A stretch of 64,000 nucleotides of DNA from Amycolatopsis nalaikhensis (GCF_030264295.1 NZ_CP127173.1:8873501-8937500), one strand, 5' to 3'; numbered from the stretch's first letter, positions 25,696 to 35,370 are shown. The notes: generated from the sequence alone by a model not told the origin. Made by a program: numbers and translations.

Positions 25696-26233
25696 ATGGC
25701 TCTCGACCGTTTCCTGCTGGCGAGCAAGGGTTTCGCCGACCACCTGCGCGCGGTGTCCCCGGATCGGTGGACCGCGCCGACACCATGCACGGAGTGGGAC
25801 GTGCGGGCCCTGGTCAACCACATGACCCGCGGCAACATCAACTACGTCGGGCTCCTGCGCGGCGCCACCCGGGAGGAGTTCCTGGCGCTGCGCGACGCCG
25901 ACGCGCTCGGGGACGACCCGGTCGGCGCGTTCGCCGAGTCGGTGCGGGTCTTCGCGGCCGCCTTCGCCGAGGACGGCGCGCTGGACCGCGTCGTCGACTA
26001 CCCGCTCGGGAAGCTCACCGGAGGGCGGGCGCTGGACGTCCGCACGGCCGACAGCGCCGTGCACACCTGGGACCTCGCCCGCGCCCTCGGCGCCGACGAC
26101 ACCCTCGACCCGAGCCTGGTCGCGTGGCTCGACGAGGACTTCGACGCGATCTACGCTGGGCTCGCGCTGGGCCCGCGGTTCTTCGCCGCCCCGCCGCCCG
26201 GCCCGCCCGGCGCGTCGCGCCAGGACCGGCTCC

Positions 26234-26262
<29 letters not shown>
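25696..26262 (+). CDS. DinB-like TIGR03086 family metal-binding protein
   Basis: 188 residues. The signature TPCTEWDVRALVNHMTRGNI near residue 30, and the later HTWDLARALGAD, supply the conserved His residues of the DinB/mycothiol-dependent maleylpyruvate-isomerase-like fold. Family members bind a metal and may use mycothiol as cofactor, and most have no known substrate. The last 29 bases overlap the convergent Sir2 gene. Confidence 0.82.
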
Positions 26263-27138
<876 letters not shown>

Positions 27139-27139
<1 letters not shown>

Positions 27140-28041
27140 TACGCCAGGGTACGTGGGCCGCCGAGGTGCTTCTCGAACCAGTGATCGGCGTAGTGCTCGT
27201 CGTTGAACGGCGCGACCTCGCGGTAGCCCGCCGCCCGGTACAAGCCGATCGCTTCGGCGAGCGCGCGGTTCGTCTCCAGCCGCAGGGTGCGGACGCCCTC
27301 GGCGGCCGCGTGCGCCTCCAGCTCGCTCAGCAGCCGCCGGCCCAGCCCGAGACCGCGGGCCGAACGCGCCACCCACATCCGCTTGAGTTCGGCGGGCGCG
27401 TCGCCGTGGAACTTCAGCGCCCCGCACCCGACCGGCTCGCCGTGCAGCCGGGCCACCAGCAGCACCCCGGCGGGCGGGGTCATTTCGGCGTCGGCGGCGG
27501 AAATGCTGAGCTCGGGGTCGAAGCCCTCGTCGAACCGTTCGGTCAGCTCGGCGAAGTAGGCGCGCAGGCAGAACCGCGCGTCCGGGTGCACCGGCGAGCT
27601 CGGGGCGACCTCGACGGCCGAAGCCGTCAGGAGCCGCTCGACCTCGGCCATCGCGGTGACGAGCCGGGTGCGCTGGCCGCCGGACAGCGGGGCGAGAATC
27701 GCGGCGGCCGCGTCGTCGGAGAGCCGGTCGAGCGTCGCGCGTTCAGCCCGCCCGGCTTCGGTGAGCCGCGTGGTGCGGACGCGGCCGTCGGCGCCGCTGG
27801 GCTCGACGCGCACGAGGCCGTCGGCCTCCAGCCCGCGCAGCAGCCTGCTCAGGTAGCCGGAGTCGAGGTCGAGCCGTTCCCGCAGCTCACGGACGTCCCG
27901 GCCACCGTCGCCGATCTCCCACAGCACCCGCGCCTGGCCGAGCGGGCGGGCGCGGGCCAGGAAGGCGTCGTCGAGCGCGCCGATCCGCTGGGTGACCGTC
28001 CGGTTGAACCGCCGGACGCCGTCGACCAGGTCGCGGTCCAT
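27139..28041 (-). CDS. MarR-type regulator fused to GNAT acetyltransferase
   Basis: 300 residues. Residues 1-145 are a winged helix (RELRERLDLDSGYLSRLLRG, LEADGLVRVEPSGADGRV) of the MarR type. Residues 150-300 are a GNAT domain with the acetyl-CoA loop ARSARGLGLGRRLLSELEAH and AIGLYRAAGYREVAPFN. This fusion is a known architecture whose acetylation target is mostly unknown. A perfect 14-base palindrome lies 3 bases upstream of the ATG, so it is probably autoregulated. It is directly followed by the coupled Sir2 deacetylase gene. Confidence 0.9.
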
Positions 28042-28044
28042 TCC

Positions 28045-28058
28045 CTGACTATAGTCAG
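28045..28058. promoter_or_regulatory. MarR-type operator palindrome
   Basis: CTGACTATAGTCAG is a perfect 14-base palindrome, 3 bases upstream of the MarR-GNAT start codon (28041), where binding would block the start of transcription or translation. Confidence 0.75.
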
Positions 28059-28111
28059 AGAATTGCCAGTAACACGCCTGCGCGCGACTACCCCGGTGTC
28101 CGGGGCTGCTC

Positions 28112-28252
28112 GCGCCGCAGTTCGCGCGAGTTCCAGGAGCGTTCCGCCGCGACATGCGCCTGGTCGACGGCGACGACCTCGGCAGCAGGCTCGCCGCGAC
28201 CGGCGGCGCCCTCGCCTACATGGCGCCCGAGCGGTTCACCGACGCGGGTGTT
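28112..28252 (+). pseudogene. Remnant of a Ser/Thr protein kinase with an internal deletion
   Basis: One plus-strand frame reads FRRDMRLVDGDDLGSRLAATG followed by GALAYMAPERFTDAGVQ. The first block resembles the alpha-D region of actinobacterial Hanks-type kinases (xxDMRLVDGxDL), the second the activation-loop end with its APE motif. The catalytic loop (HRD) and DFG that should lie between are absent, as are the N-lobe and most of the C-lobe. It is best explained as a small decayed fragment after internal deletion. It overlaps the end of the convergent DUF3800-like gene. Confidence 0.55.
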
Positions 28253-29168
28253 CAGCCGCTGAGCCGTCCCACACCGACTCGGTGTCCACAAAGGACGCCA
28301 GCAGGGTGGTCAGCCGGACGTCGCCGCGGCCGTTCAGCTCGTCGGAGGCGATCCGCCGGGCCACCCCGGCGAGGAAGTCCGCTATCTGCACCCGCGCGTC
28401 GGAGCGGGAGTCGACGAACCGGACGTCGGCGAGGCGGTGGCCGAGAACGGCCTTCAACTGCAGGACGCGTTCGGCGGTCAGGGCGAGCTGCTCGTCGTGG
28501 ACCAGGGAAACCGGCGTGCCGTCCGCGCTCCAGTGCCGGACGGTGTGGAGCACCGCGGGCACCAGCGGGTCCAGCACCGGCACCAGCCCGGGGTCGCTCG
28601 CCAGCCGCGCGCGGTAGGCGGCGACGCGCTCGCCGCCGTCGCGGAACCGCGCGACGATCTCCCCGGCTTCGCCCGGCACGTCGGCGAGTTCGCGGACCAG
28701 GGCGAAGAAAGCTTGCGGTGACGTCGTCACGCCGCGGCGCGGGTTCAGCCGCAGCACGCTGGTGAACGCCGTCAGGAAGTAGTCCCAGCGCGCGGCCCCG
28801 AAGGCGGCCGGGCCCGCGCGGTGGAGCGAGCGGGCCATCGCGTCGGTGCCGTCCTCGGCCAGCAGCCGGACCGCCGCGCGCACGGCGAAGAACGTCTTGT
28901 CGGTCAGGTGCACGTGGCCGTGCCCGGCGAGCGGGCCGCCGGGGTCGAGCAGCCACTCGAGCACCGGCCGGTGCTTGGCGCGCAGCAGGTGGTTGGCCTT
29001 GTACTCCTCGGCGGGCGAGCCGATGCGGGCCCGGATCTCCCGCACGCAGGCGGCCGCGGCCTCGGGCGAGAGCCGCACGCCCGCGTGGGCGAAGACGTCG
29101 GTTTCGCCGCCGAGCAGGTTTTCGCCCTCCGAGCCCGACTCGTCGCAGGCGATCTCGACCGGGCTCAC
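28236..29168 (-). CDS. DUF3800-like protein, RNase H-fold
   Basis: 310 residues from GTG 29168. The N-terminal IACDESGSEGENLLGG supplies the conserved Asp-Glu-Ser of DUF3800 and the C-terminal RFVDSRSDARVQIADFLAGV supplies the paired acidic residues, as in RNase H-like folds. The middle is helical. DUF3800 proteins often sit near mobile elements, but no element is visible here. Whether it is a nuclease is unproven. Other in-frame starts upstream run into the 24-base-pair palindrome, so they are less likely. Confidence 0.7.
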   Translation of the reverse strand: MSPVEIACDESGSEGENLLGGETDVFAHAGVRLSPEAAAACVREIRARIGSPAEEYKANHLLRAKHRPVLEWLLDPGGPLAGHGHVHLTDKTFFAVRAAVRLLAEDGTDAMARSLHRAGPAAFGAARWDYFLTAFTSVLRLNPRRGVTTSPQAFFALVRELADVPGEAGEIVARFRDGGERVAAYRARLASDPGLVPVLDPLVPAVLHTVRHWSADGTPVSLVHDEQLALTAERVLQLKAVLGHRLADVRFVDSRSDARVQIADFLAGVARRIASDELNGRGDVRLTTLLASFVDTESVWDGSAAEHPRR

Positions 29169-29229
29169 CGCTCCGATGGTGCCAGACGCGCGCACCGGTG
29201 GCGACCGATTACCGGCAGGCCCCGCCCCG

Positions 29230-29279
29230 CCGTCGTGAGTGTTTAGGGCGGTTCTAACCGCCCTAAACACTCACGACGG
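29230..29279. terminator. Perfect 24-base-pair intergenic palindrome
   Basis: Arms 29230-29253 and 29256-29279 are exact reverse complements with only CT between them. The core is GTGAGTGTTTAGGGCGGTT and its complement. It begins immediately after the Rieske gene stop (29281 on the minus strand), so it can end that transcript. The exactness and composition suggest a dispersed intergenic element and not a simple terminator. Confidence 0.75.
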
Positions 29280-29280
29280 G

Positions 29281-29709
29281 TCAGGCGAGGGTGATGCGGC
29301 CGCCGGTGACCGTGATCGTCTTCTTCTCCAATGGCCGGGCGGCCGGGCCGTTCGCGACCGAGCCGTCGGCGATCGCGAACTCGCTGCCGTGGCAGGGACA
29401 CGCGATCTTGCCGTCCGCGACCTTGTCGACGGTGCAGCCCTGGTGCGTGCAGACCGCCGAGAACGCCGCGAACGTGCCCGCCGTCGGTTGCGTCACTACT
29501 ACCTGCTTGTCCGCGAACACCTTGCCGCCGCCGACCGGCACGTCGGCGGCCGCGCCGAGCTCGGTGCCCGCCGCCGGAGCGGGCTGCTGCTGAGCCGCGG
29601 ACGTCGGCGTGGCACCGCTGCCGTAGGTGCTGCACCCGGCCAGCAGCCCGGCGCTCGCGGCCGCGAGCGCCGTCCGGCGCGTCACCGAGCGGTCTTCGTC
29701 GTCGCGCAT
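29281..29709 (-). CDS. Rieske [2Fe-2S] protein, Tat-exported lipoprotein
   Basis: 142 residues. The N-terminus has a twin-arginine signal (SVTRRTALAAASAGLLAGC) whose end is also a lipobox. The Rieske cluster ligands are in VCTHQGCTV and IACPCHGSEF. It is a membrane-anchored electron carrier on the outer face of the membrane. It is the third gene of an operon with a DUF6529 membrane protein and a secreted protein, with 13 bases between genes. No oxygenase partner is adjacent, so the electron acceptor is unknown. Confidence 0.9.
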   Translation of the reverse strand: MRDDEDRSVTRRTALAAASAGLLAGCSTYGSGATPTSAAQQQPAPAAGTELGAAADVPVGGGKVFADKQVVVTQPTAGTFAAFSAVCTHQGCTVDKVADGKIACPCHGSEFAIADGSVANGPAARPLEKKTITVTGGRITLA

Positions 29710-29722
29710 GTCGTTCTCCGCT

Positions 29723-30271
29723 TCAGAAAGTCAGGCCGGACCAGGTGAAGAACCACAGGGACGCGCTCAGCCACAGCCCGACGAGCGCGGTGAAGACCAG
29801 GCCGCCGACCACCGGCAGCGTCCACGCGGGCGCGCCGTCCTTGCGCAGCAACAGCATCTTCGCCACGAACACGCCGTAGAAGAAGCAGCCGAGCAGCGAG
29901 TGCAGCAGGACCCGCGTGTCGAACGCCTGGAAGCCGAGCGCGTAGAGGCAGTGCAGGGCGACCGGGATCGACACGAGGAACGCCAGCCGTCCCGACCAGC
30001 GGTGCACCGGCGCGACCCACGCGGGCGCGGCGCCGCGGCACTTGCCGTACATCGCCAGCGCCGAGACCAGCTGCACGAGGGCCAGCACGACGACGACCGT
30101 GGCGAGCCACGCCTTCACCGACTGCGCACTGGAGAACCCCGCGACGTTGACCGCGACGCCGGTCGGCGTGTGCAAGCTGCCGTAGACGCCGAGCACCACC
30201 GCCACGACAGCGCCGGCCAGCAAGGGGACCAGGAGCGCGCCCGCGGCGCGGTTCCCCACCGGGGCCGCCAT
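29723..30271 (-). CDS. DUF6529 family membrane protein
   Basis: 182 residues with about five membrane helices (ALLVPLLAGAVVAVVLGVYG; AWLATVVVVLALVQLVSALA; LAFLVSIPVALHCLYALGF; LLHSLLGCFFYGVFVAKMLL; VVGGLVFTALVGLWLSASLW). His residues in HRWSGR, ALHCLYAL and LLHSLLG recall cytochrome b561-type heme ligands. Its start shares one base with the stop of the upstream gene (TGATG). Pairing with a Rieske protein suggests membrane electron transfer, which is an inference. Confidence 0.75.
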   Translation of the reverse strand: MAAPVGNRAAGALLVPLLAGAVVAVVLGVYGSLHTPTGVAVNVAGFSSAQSVKAWLATVVVVLALVQLVSALAMYGKCRGAAPAWVAPVHRWSGRLAFLVSIPVALHCLYALGFQAFDTRVLLHSLLGCFFYGVFVAKMLLLRKDGAPAWTLPVVGGLVFTALVGLWLSASLWFFTWSGLTF

Positions 30272-30930
30272 CAGAAGTCACCGCTTCCGGCCAGGCCGCT
30301 GACCGGCTCGGCGGTCAGCGGGGCGCCGTCGACGGTGGCGGTGCTCGCCGCCGGGTCGAGGGCCGGGGCGGCGACGGACTCGTCGCCGGTCGTGAGGATG
30401 CCGACCTGGCTGCCGTCGGGCTGCACGATCCAGCCGGCCTTGCCGCCGTTCTTCGTCGTCGCCCGGTAGAGCCCGGCGGGTTTCTTCGCGGTCGGCGCGG
30501 TGAACTGCCACGTCTTCCCGGCCGCCGTCACGGTCCCGGTGACCGCGGCCGCGTCGAAGGTGCCGGTCAGGCTACTGTTCTTGGCGCCCTTGAGGTCCAG
30601 CTTCCCGCCCGCGGTGACGCCCTGCAGCCAGGCTTCGACCTTCTTGCCGTCGCAGAGGTACGCGATGGCGCGGCCGTCGCGCACCGACACGGCGACCGAC
30701 GCGCCGCCGCCCGTCACGCGCCCGGCGTAGTCGGCCCGCGCGGGTGCCTGCGGCGCTTCCGACGTCGGCTTCGGCGGTGGTGGTTCCACCGTGGTGCTCG
30801 CGGTACCCACCACGCTCGCGGCCCCGGCGACCGGCGCGGCGCCGGTCCCCGTCGCCAGGTTGACGATCCCGATCCCGCCGGCGAGCGCGACGCCCGCGAG
30901 CAGGGTGAACAACGGCCCCGGATGTTTCAT
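30271..30930 (-). CDS. Secreted or membrane-anchored protein of the Rieske operon
   Basis: 219 residues. An N-terminal hydrophobic segment (LFTLLAGVALAGGIGIVNLA) may be a signal peptide or anchor. A Pro/Thr linker leads to a strand-rich domain (about 68-190, AGRVTGGGASVAVSVRDGRA, IAYLCDGKKVEAWLQG, GLYRATTKNGGKAGWIVQP). The domain has no cofactor motif I can identify. It is the first gene of the operon with DUF6529 and Rieske genes and probably contributes an extracellular binding partner. Confidence 0.65.
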   Translation of the reverse strand: MKHPGPLFTLLAGVALAGGIGIVNLATGTGAAPVAGAASVVGTASTTVEPPPPKPTSEAPQAPARADYAGRVTGGGASVAVSVRDGRAIAYLCDGKKVEAWLQGVTAGGKLDLKGAKNSSLTGTFDAAAVTGTVTAAGKTWQFTAPTAKKPAGLYRATTKNGGKAGWIVQPDGSQVGILTTGDESVAAPALDPAASTATVDGAPLTAEPVSGLAGSGDF

Positions 30931-31063
30931 GGTCTTCCCCGCATCCCTCTACCCACCACCGTGTCCCTAACACGGGGGTCGGGCCGAAACGGCTCAACGC
31001 TACGCGCGGAAAAGAGGTATCGCTTAGCCCCCGCAACCGGTTGGGCCGTGGTTGACTGGCGGC

Positions 31064-32086
31064 ATGCTGCCCTGGGACGGCGACCTCGCCGGCCGGCTCG
31101 ACCGGCACACCGTCGACTCCGCGCTGCTGCGGGACAACCCGCTCGGCGACCCGCACGAGCGGCCGCTGTGGGTGTACGTCCCGCCGGGCTACGACGAGAG
31201 CACCGAGCGGTACCCGGCGGTGTACGTGATCCAGGGCTACACCGGGCACCTGACGATGTGGGCCAACCGGACGCCGTTCCGGCAGCCGTTCGTGGAGACG
31301 GCGGACGCGGTGTTCGCGGCGGGCGCACCGGGCTGCGTCGTGGTGTACGTCGACGCGTGGACCGCGTACGGCGGTTCGCAGTTCGTCGACTCGCCGGGCA
31401 CGGGCCGCTACCACTCGTACTTGTGCGACGAGATCGTGCCGTGGGTGGACGCGCGCTACCGCACGATCCCGGACCGCGAGTCCCGCGCGATCGCGGGCAA
31501 GTCGTCGGGCGGGTTCGGCGCGATGATCACGCCGATGCTGCGCCCCGACCTGTTCGGCGCGCTGGCGACCCACGCGGGCGACTCGCTGTACGAGCTGTGC
31601 TACCTGCCGGACTTCGGCAAGGCGGTGCGCGCGCTGCGCGAGTACGACCAGGACATCCAGGCGTGGTGGGCGGATTTCCGGAGCCGCCCGGCGTTCACCA
31701 AGCCGGAAGACGCGAACCTGCTGCAGCTGATCGGCGTTTCGGCGTGCTTCTCGGCGGACCAGGAAGGAAGGCCGGAGCTGCCGTTCGACCCGGCGACGGG
31801 CGTGCTGCGGCCGCGGGTGTGGCAGCGCTGGCTGGACTGGGACCCGGTCCGCATGGTCCCCGGCCACGCGTCGGCGATCCGCGAGCTCCGCGCGGTGTGG
31901 ATCGACGCGGGCACGAGCGACGAGTACTTCCTCGACGTCGGCGCGCAGGCGTTCCGGGCGGAGGTGGCGAAGGCGGGCCTGCCGGACGAGCGGGTGCGCT
32001 TCGAGCTGTTCGACGCGGGCCATGCCGCGATCGACTACCGCTACCCGCTTTCGCTCGCCTGGCTGGCGGAACGGCTGGCCCGGTGA
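31064..32086 (+). CDS. Esterase, alpha/beta hydrolase (esterase D/enterochelin-esterase-like)
   Basis: 340 residues from ATG 31064. The features are LWVYVPPGYDESTERYPAVY, the catalytic Ser in AIAGKSSGGFGAMI (about residue 147), and a late His in DAGHAAIDYRYP. This is the esterase-family pattern shared with ferric enterobactin esterases and mycolyltransferase-like enzymes. It has no signal peptide and is cytosolic. Its stop overlaps the next gene (GTGA), so the two hydrolases are coupled. Confidence 0.85.
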   Translation: MLPWDGDLAGRLDRHTVDSALLRDNPLGDPHERPLWVYVPPGYDESTERYPAVYVIQGYTGHLTMWANRTPFRQPFVETADAVFAAGAPGCVVVYVDAWTAYGGSQFVDSPGTGRYHSYLCDEIVPWVDARYRTIPDRESRAIAGKSSGGFGAMITPMLRPDLFGALATHAGDSLYELCYLPDFGKAVRALREYDQDIQAWWADFRSRPAFTKPEDANLLQLIGVSACFSADQEGRPELPFDPATGVLRPRVWQRWLDWDPVRMVPGHASAIRELRAVWIDAGTSDEYFLDVGAQAFRAEVAKAGLPDERVRFELFDAGHAAIDYRYPLSLAWLAERLAR

Positions 32087-32937
32087 ACGAGACCGATCTT
32101 TCCCTGCCCGGCGGCCGAACCCTGCACGTCTACGACACCGGCGGCCCGGCCCGGCTGACCGTGCTCTGGCACCACGGCACCCCGAACCTCGGCACGCCAC
32201 CCCGCCCCCTGCTGCCGCTCGCCGAAAAGCTCGGCCTCCGCTGGATCTCCTACGACCGGCCCGGCTACGGATCCTCCACCCCCGCGCCCGGCCGCGCCGT
32301 CGGCGACGCCGCCATCTGGGCCAGCGCCGTCGCCGATGCCCTCGGGATCGAGCGCTTCGCCGTCATGGGCCACTCCGGTGGCAGCTCGCACGCCCTCGCC
32401 ACCGCCGCGCGGCTGACCGACCGCGTCGTCGCCGTCGCGAGCCTCGCCGCCGTCGCGCCCTTCGGCGCCGAAGGCTGGTTCGACGGCATGGCCGCGGCCG
32501 GCAAGGCATCTCTCGAAGCCGCCGCCAAAGGCCGGGCCGCGAAAGAACAGTACGAAGCCACCGCCGAATTCGATCCGGACGTCTTCACCGAAGCCGACTT
32601 CGCCGCCCTGAAAGGCGACCACTCCTGGCTCGACGACGTCGTCCGCGGCGCCCTCGAACACGGCAACGGTGGCCTCGTCGACGACGACCTCGCCTACGTC
32701 GCCCCCTGGGACGCCGACCCGGCGGAGATCACCGCCCCCGTTCTGCTGCTGCACGGCGAAGACGACCGGATGATCCCCGCCGCCCACAGCGCGTGGCTCG
32801 CGCGGCGGTGCCCCGGCGCCGAACTCCGGACCACGCCCGGCGACGGGCACCTCTCCGTGCTTCGCCACGCCGCCGACGCCCTCGCGTGGCTCGCCGGTCA
32901 CAGCAGCGCCAGCGAAGCCACCGCGGGCGCCATGTAG
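32083..32937 (+). CDS. Alpha/beta hydrolase
   Basis: 284 residues, with the GTG start overlapping the upstream TGA. The catalytic triad is visible: WHHGTPNLGTPP (oxyanion), VMGHSGGSSHALATA (Ser about 99), LLHGEDDRMIP (Asp) and TPGDGHLSVLRHA (His). It is close to the family of small proline iminopeptidase-like and haloperoxidase-like hydrolases. It probably acts with the preceding esterase. The 3' end overlaps the convergent DoxX-like gene by 40 bases. Confidence 0.85.
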   Translation: MNETDLSLPGGRTLHVYDTGGPARLTVLWHHGTPNLGTPPRPLLPLAEKLGLRWISYDRPGYGSSTPAPGRAVGDAAIWASAVADALGIERFAVMGHSGGSSHALATAARLTDRVVAVASLAAVAPFGAEGWFDGMAAAGKASLEAAAKGRAAKEQYEATAEFDPDVFTEADFAALKGDHSWLDDVVRGALEHGNGGLVDDDLAYVAPWDADPAEITAPVLLLHGEDDRMIPAAHSAWLARRCPGAELRTTPGDGHLSVLRHAADALAWLAGHSSASEATAGAM

Positions 32938-33236
32938 ATCAGCGGGAACACCAGGTGCGAGTACACCCGCGCCCGCGCCACCGTGACGACCGCGCCGAGG
33001 AAGTACAGCACCAGCCCGATCGCCGCCGCGACGCCGATCGGCGGCACGAACACCCCGGCGACCAAGCCGACCGCTCCGGCCGCCTTCGCCGTGCCGAGCA
33101 GCGGCCACCACGACTCGGGCACGCCGTACGCCGTGATCGGCTCCACGACCCACTTCGCGCGGGTGAAGACCGAGACGGCCGAGAAGCCGGCCAGTGCGGC
33201 GCCGACGAGGGTGACGATCACGTACGCGGTGGACAT
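32898..33236 (-). CDS. DoxX-like small membrane protein
   Basis: 112 residues with four membrane helices (VIVTLVGAALAGFSAVSVF; LLGTAKAAGAVGLVAGVFVP; IGVAAAIGLVLYFLGAVVTV; LVFPLIYMAPAVASLALL), matching the DoxX/DUF-like family (WWPLLGTAKAAGAVGLV is characteristic). Members are often induced by thiol or oxidative stress, with no defined enzyme activity. ATG 33236 begins at the first helix. Confidence 0.8.
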   Translation of the reverse strand: MSTAYVIVTLVGAALAGFSAVSVFTRAKWVVEPITAYGVPESWWPLLGTAKAAGAVGLVAGVFVPPIGVAAAIGLVLYFLGAVVTVARARVYSHLVFPLIYMAPAVASLALL

Positions 33237-33336
33237 CGGAACTCCTTCGGGGAACCGCGGACGCCGGGGTTCCGGGTCCGTCACCCCCTCGACTCCGCCG
33301 CCGGAACCGATGTGACAGCCGGATTCGTGACGGCGG

Positions 33337-33792
33337 TCACAGCGTCAGCCGGACCACCGTTTCGCCGTGGTCGACCTCGCCGGTCGGGCGGAACCCGTAC
33401 TCGCGGTAGAACGGCCCCGGCCCGTCCGGCTGGTGGCTCGTCAGCAGCTCGGTGCCGCCGTCGGCCCGCACCAGCGCGACGACCTCGTCGAGCACCGCGC
33501 GGCCGAACCCGCGCCCCTGGTGCCGTCCGTCGATGAGCAGCCGCCACAGGAAGTACGGCCCGAGGATGCCGGGGCGGCCGGGCGGGACGTTCCAGCTCAG
33601 CATCACGAAGCCGACCGGTTCGCCGTCCGCGTACACCGCCCGGAACCACGGCTCGGCCTCGGGCGTGCTCGCCGCGTCCTCGAGCGACCGGGCCACCGAA
33701 GCGACGAACCGCTCCTGCCCCGGCCGCACCCGCAACGCGCACACGGCATCCCGGTTCTCGTCGGTGATTTCGACCAGCCGCACCGAACTCAC
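33337..33792 (-). CDS. GNAT-family acetyltransferase
   Basis: 151 residues from GTG 33792, which overlaps the ligase stop (GTGA). The N-terminal VRLVEITDENRDAVCALRV and the acetyl-CoA loop DGRHQGRGFGRAVLDEVVAL followed by FYREYGFRPTGEVDHGE are typical of spermidine-acetyltransferase-like GNAT proteins. Coupling to a DNA ligase gene may be only convenient co-expression. The substrate is unknown. Confidence 0.85.
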   Translation of the reverse strand: MSSVRLVEITDENRDAVCALRVRPGQERFVASVARSLEDAASTPEAEPWFRAVYADGEPVGFVMLSWNVPPGRPGILGPYFLWRLLIDGRHQGRGFGRAVLDEVVALVRADGGTELLTSHQPDGPGPFYREYGFRPTGEVDHGETVVRLTL

Positions 33793-34763
33793 GGGACGCG
33801 CACCTCGTCCGGCGTCCGGTCCGGGCGCAGTCCGCGCCACGACGTGTGCCGCAGCCGCCGGTCCGGCGTCATCCGCCGGTAGACGACCTCGCCGACGAGC
33901 GTCGGCGCCACCCACTGCGCACCCCGGGCGCGGTCGCGCGGAACCTCGGTGGCGAACGGGCTCTCCGCGCGGGCCAGCGGCGCGAGGACCTCGCGGAGGT
34001 GGTCGAGCGCGTCGTCGGTGAACCCGGTGCCGACGTCGCCGAGGTACACCAGCGCCCCTTCGTCGTCGTACGCACCGAGCAGCAACGCGCCGAGCGTGCC
34101 CGCGCGGCGGCCCGCCCCGGTGCGCCAGCCGCCGATGACGACTTCGCGTGTCTGCGTCAGCGCGTGCTTCGTCCACAGCGGCGAACGGGCACCCGGCAGG
34201 TACGGCGCGTCCAGGCGCTTCGCGACGACGCCTTCGATGCCGTGCTGGGCCGCCGTCGCCAGGAGCTGGTCCGGCGCGATGTCGGCGCGGGTGTACCACG
34301 GCGGCACGACGAGCCTGCCGTCCTCGGGCTCGAGCAGCTCCGCCAGCAGCGCGCGCCGCTGTTCGTACGGCAGGTTCAGCAGGGACTCGTCGTCGACGCG
34401 CAGCAGGTCGAACGCGAAGTAGACGACCGGGACCTCGGCCTGCAGCTTCGCCGTCGGCTCGTACATGGCGCGGCGCTGCATCAGCTCGAACTCGGGCCGC
34501 CCGGCCGCGTTCAGCGCGACGACCTCGCCGTCGAGCACCGCCACCCGGCCGCCGAGCGCGGCGCCGAAGACGTCCTGCAGCTCCGGGTAGCGGTCGGTGT
34601 GGTCGCTGCCGCTGCGGCTGGTGATCTTGGCCTGCCCGTCGGCCGCGACGCGCACGCAGCCGCGGAAACCGTCCCACTTCCACTCGTAGCCGTGGCGGTC
34701 GTCGTCCGGCAGTGGCCCGTCGACGGCCAGCATCGGCGCCACGGCGTCCGGCACCGTCCCCAT
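33789..34763 (-). CDS. ATP-dependent DNA ligase (LigC-like)
   Basis: 324 residues from ATG 34763, which follows a GGGGAGGTGG ribosome site. The adenylation motif EWKWDGFRGCVRV holds the nucleotide-accepting Lys. DGEVVAL, YFAFDLLRV, EGVVAKRLDAPY and the OB-fold part (VVIGGWRTGAGRR, VGTGFTDD) are all present. Such minimal ligases act in end-joining or base-excision repair together with separate polymerase and phosphoesterase proteins, which occur at 35515 and 42084. It is coupled to a GNAT gene. Confidence 0.9.
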   Translation of the reverse strand: MGTVPDAVAPMLAVDGPLPDDDRHGYEWKWDGFRGCVRVAADGQAKITSRSGSDHTDRYPELQDVFGAALGGRVAVLDGEVVALNAAGRPEFELMQRRAMYEPTAKLQAEVPVVYFAFDLLRVDDESLLNLPYEQRRALLAELLEPEDGRLVVPPWYTRADIAPDQLLATAAQHGIEGVVAKRLDAPYLPGARSPLWTKHALTQTREVVIGGWRTGAGRRAGTLGALLLGAYDDEGALVYLGDVGTGFTDDALDHLREVLAPLARAESPFATEVPRDRARGAQWVAPTLVGEVVYRRMTPDRRLRHTSWRGLRPDRTPDEVRVP

Positions 34764-34803
34764 CGCCACCTCCCCCAACGCGTGGGGAGGATCTTAGGCC
34801 GTC

Positions 34804-35223
34804 TCAGCCGGCGGGCAGCAATGGCAGCAGTTCCTGGTGGCTGCCCGCGCGGCGCAGGACGGGCGACCGGGGTCCGCCTGGCCCCAGGTCACCGGCCCGC
34901 AGGGCGGCCAGGAACCGCACGATCGCGCGCGGCGGCGGCAGGATGTCGGCCCCGCCGAGGTAGGCCAGCACGATCATCTCCTCCCCGCACGCCGCCTCGA
35001 CGGCGACGGCCCAGCCGTGCACCTCGTCCCAGAGCAGCGCCACGTCGCGCTCGGGGAACCGGCGCAGCCGCCAGTCCACCGCGACGTAGGCCGACACCGG
35101 GACGTCCACGTCCACGGTGCAGGACTCGAGGCCGAAGCCGAGCGCGCCGGCCACCTCGCCGAGATAGGCGCGCAGGCCGCGCTGGAACCAGAACTCGAGA
35201 TCGGTGTCGATCAGGCCGGACAC
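34804..35223 (-). CDS. DUF6292 family protein
   Basis: 139 residues from GTG 35223 with an AAAGGAAA ribosome site. The features are FWFQRGLRAYLGEVAGALG, PVSAYVAVDWRLRRFPERD, VALLWDEVHGWAVAVE and LPPPRAIVRFLAALRAGD, an alpha/beta fold widely duplicated in Pseudonocardiaceae and annotated DUF6292. Its role is unknown. The 291 bases upstream contain an 8-base inverted repeat (35371-35399). Confidence 0.7.
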   Translation of the reverse strand: MSGLIDTDLEFWFQRGLRAYLGEVAGALGFGLESCTVDVDVPVSAYVAVDWRLRRFPERDVALLWDEVHGWAVAVEAACGEEMIVLAYLGGADILPPPRAIVRFLAALRAGDLGPGGPRSPVLRRAGSHQELLPLLPAG

Positions 35224-35370
35224 CCGTTTCCTTTCCCTTGGTTCGACAAGAATGCGAACCGCCGCAAGATCGCTGTCGCCCGCGTTCCGACGGCCTTCGT
35301 GACGGTTCCCGCGTAGACCGTACCGAGTTCGTCCACCTTGGTGCACAACGAAAAGATCGCGATCGGCGGG

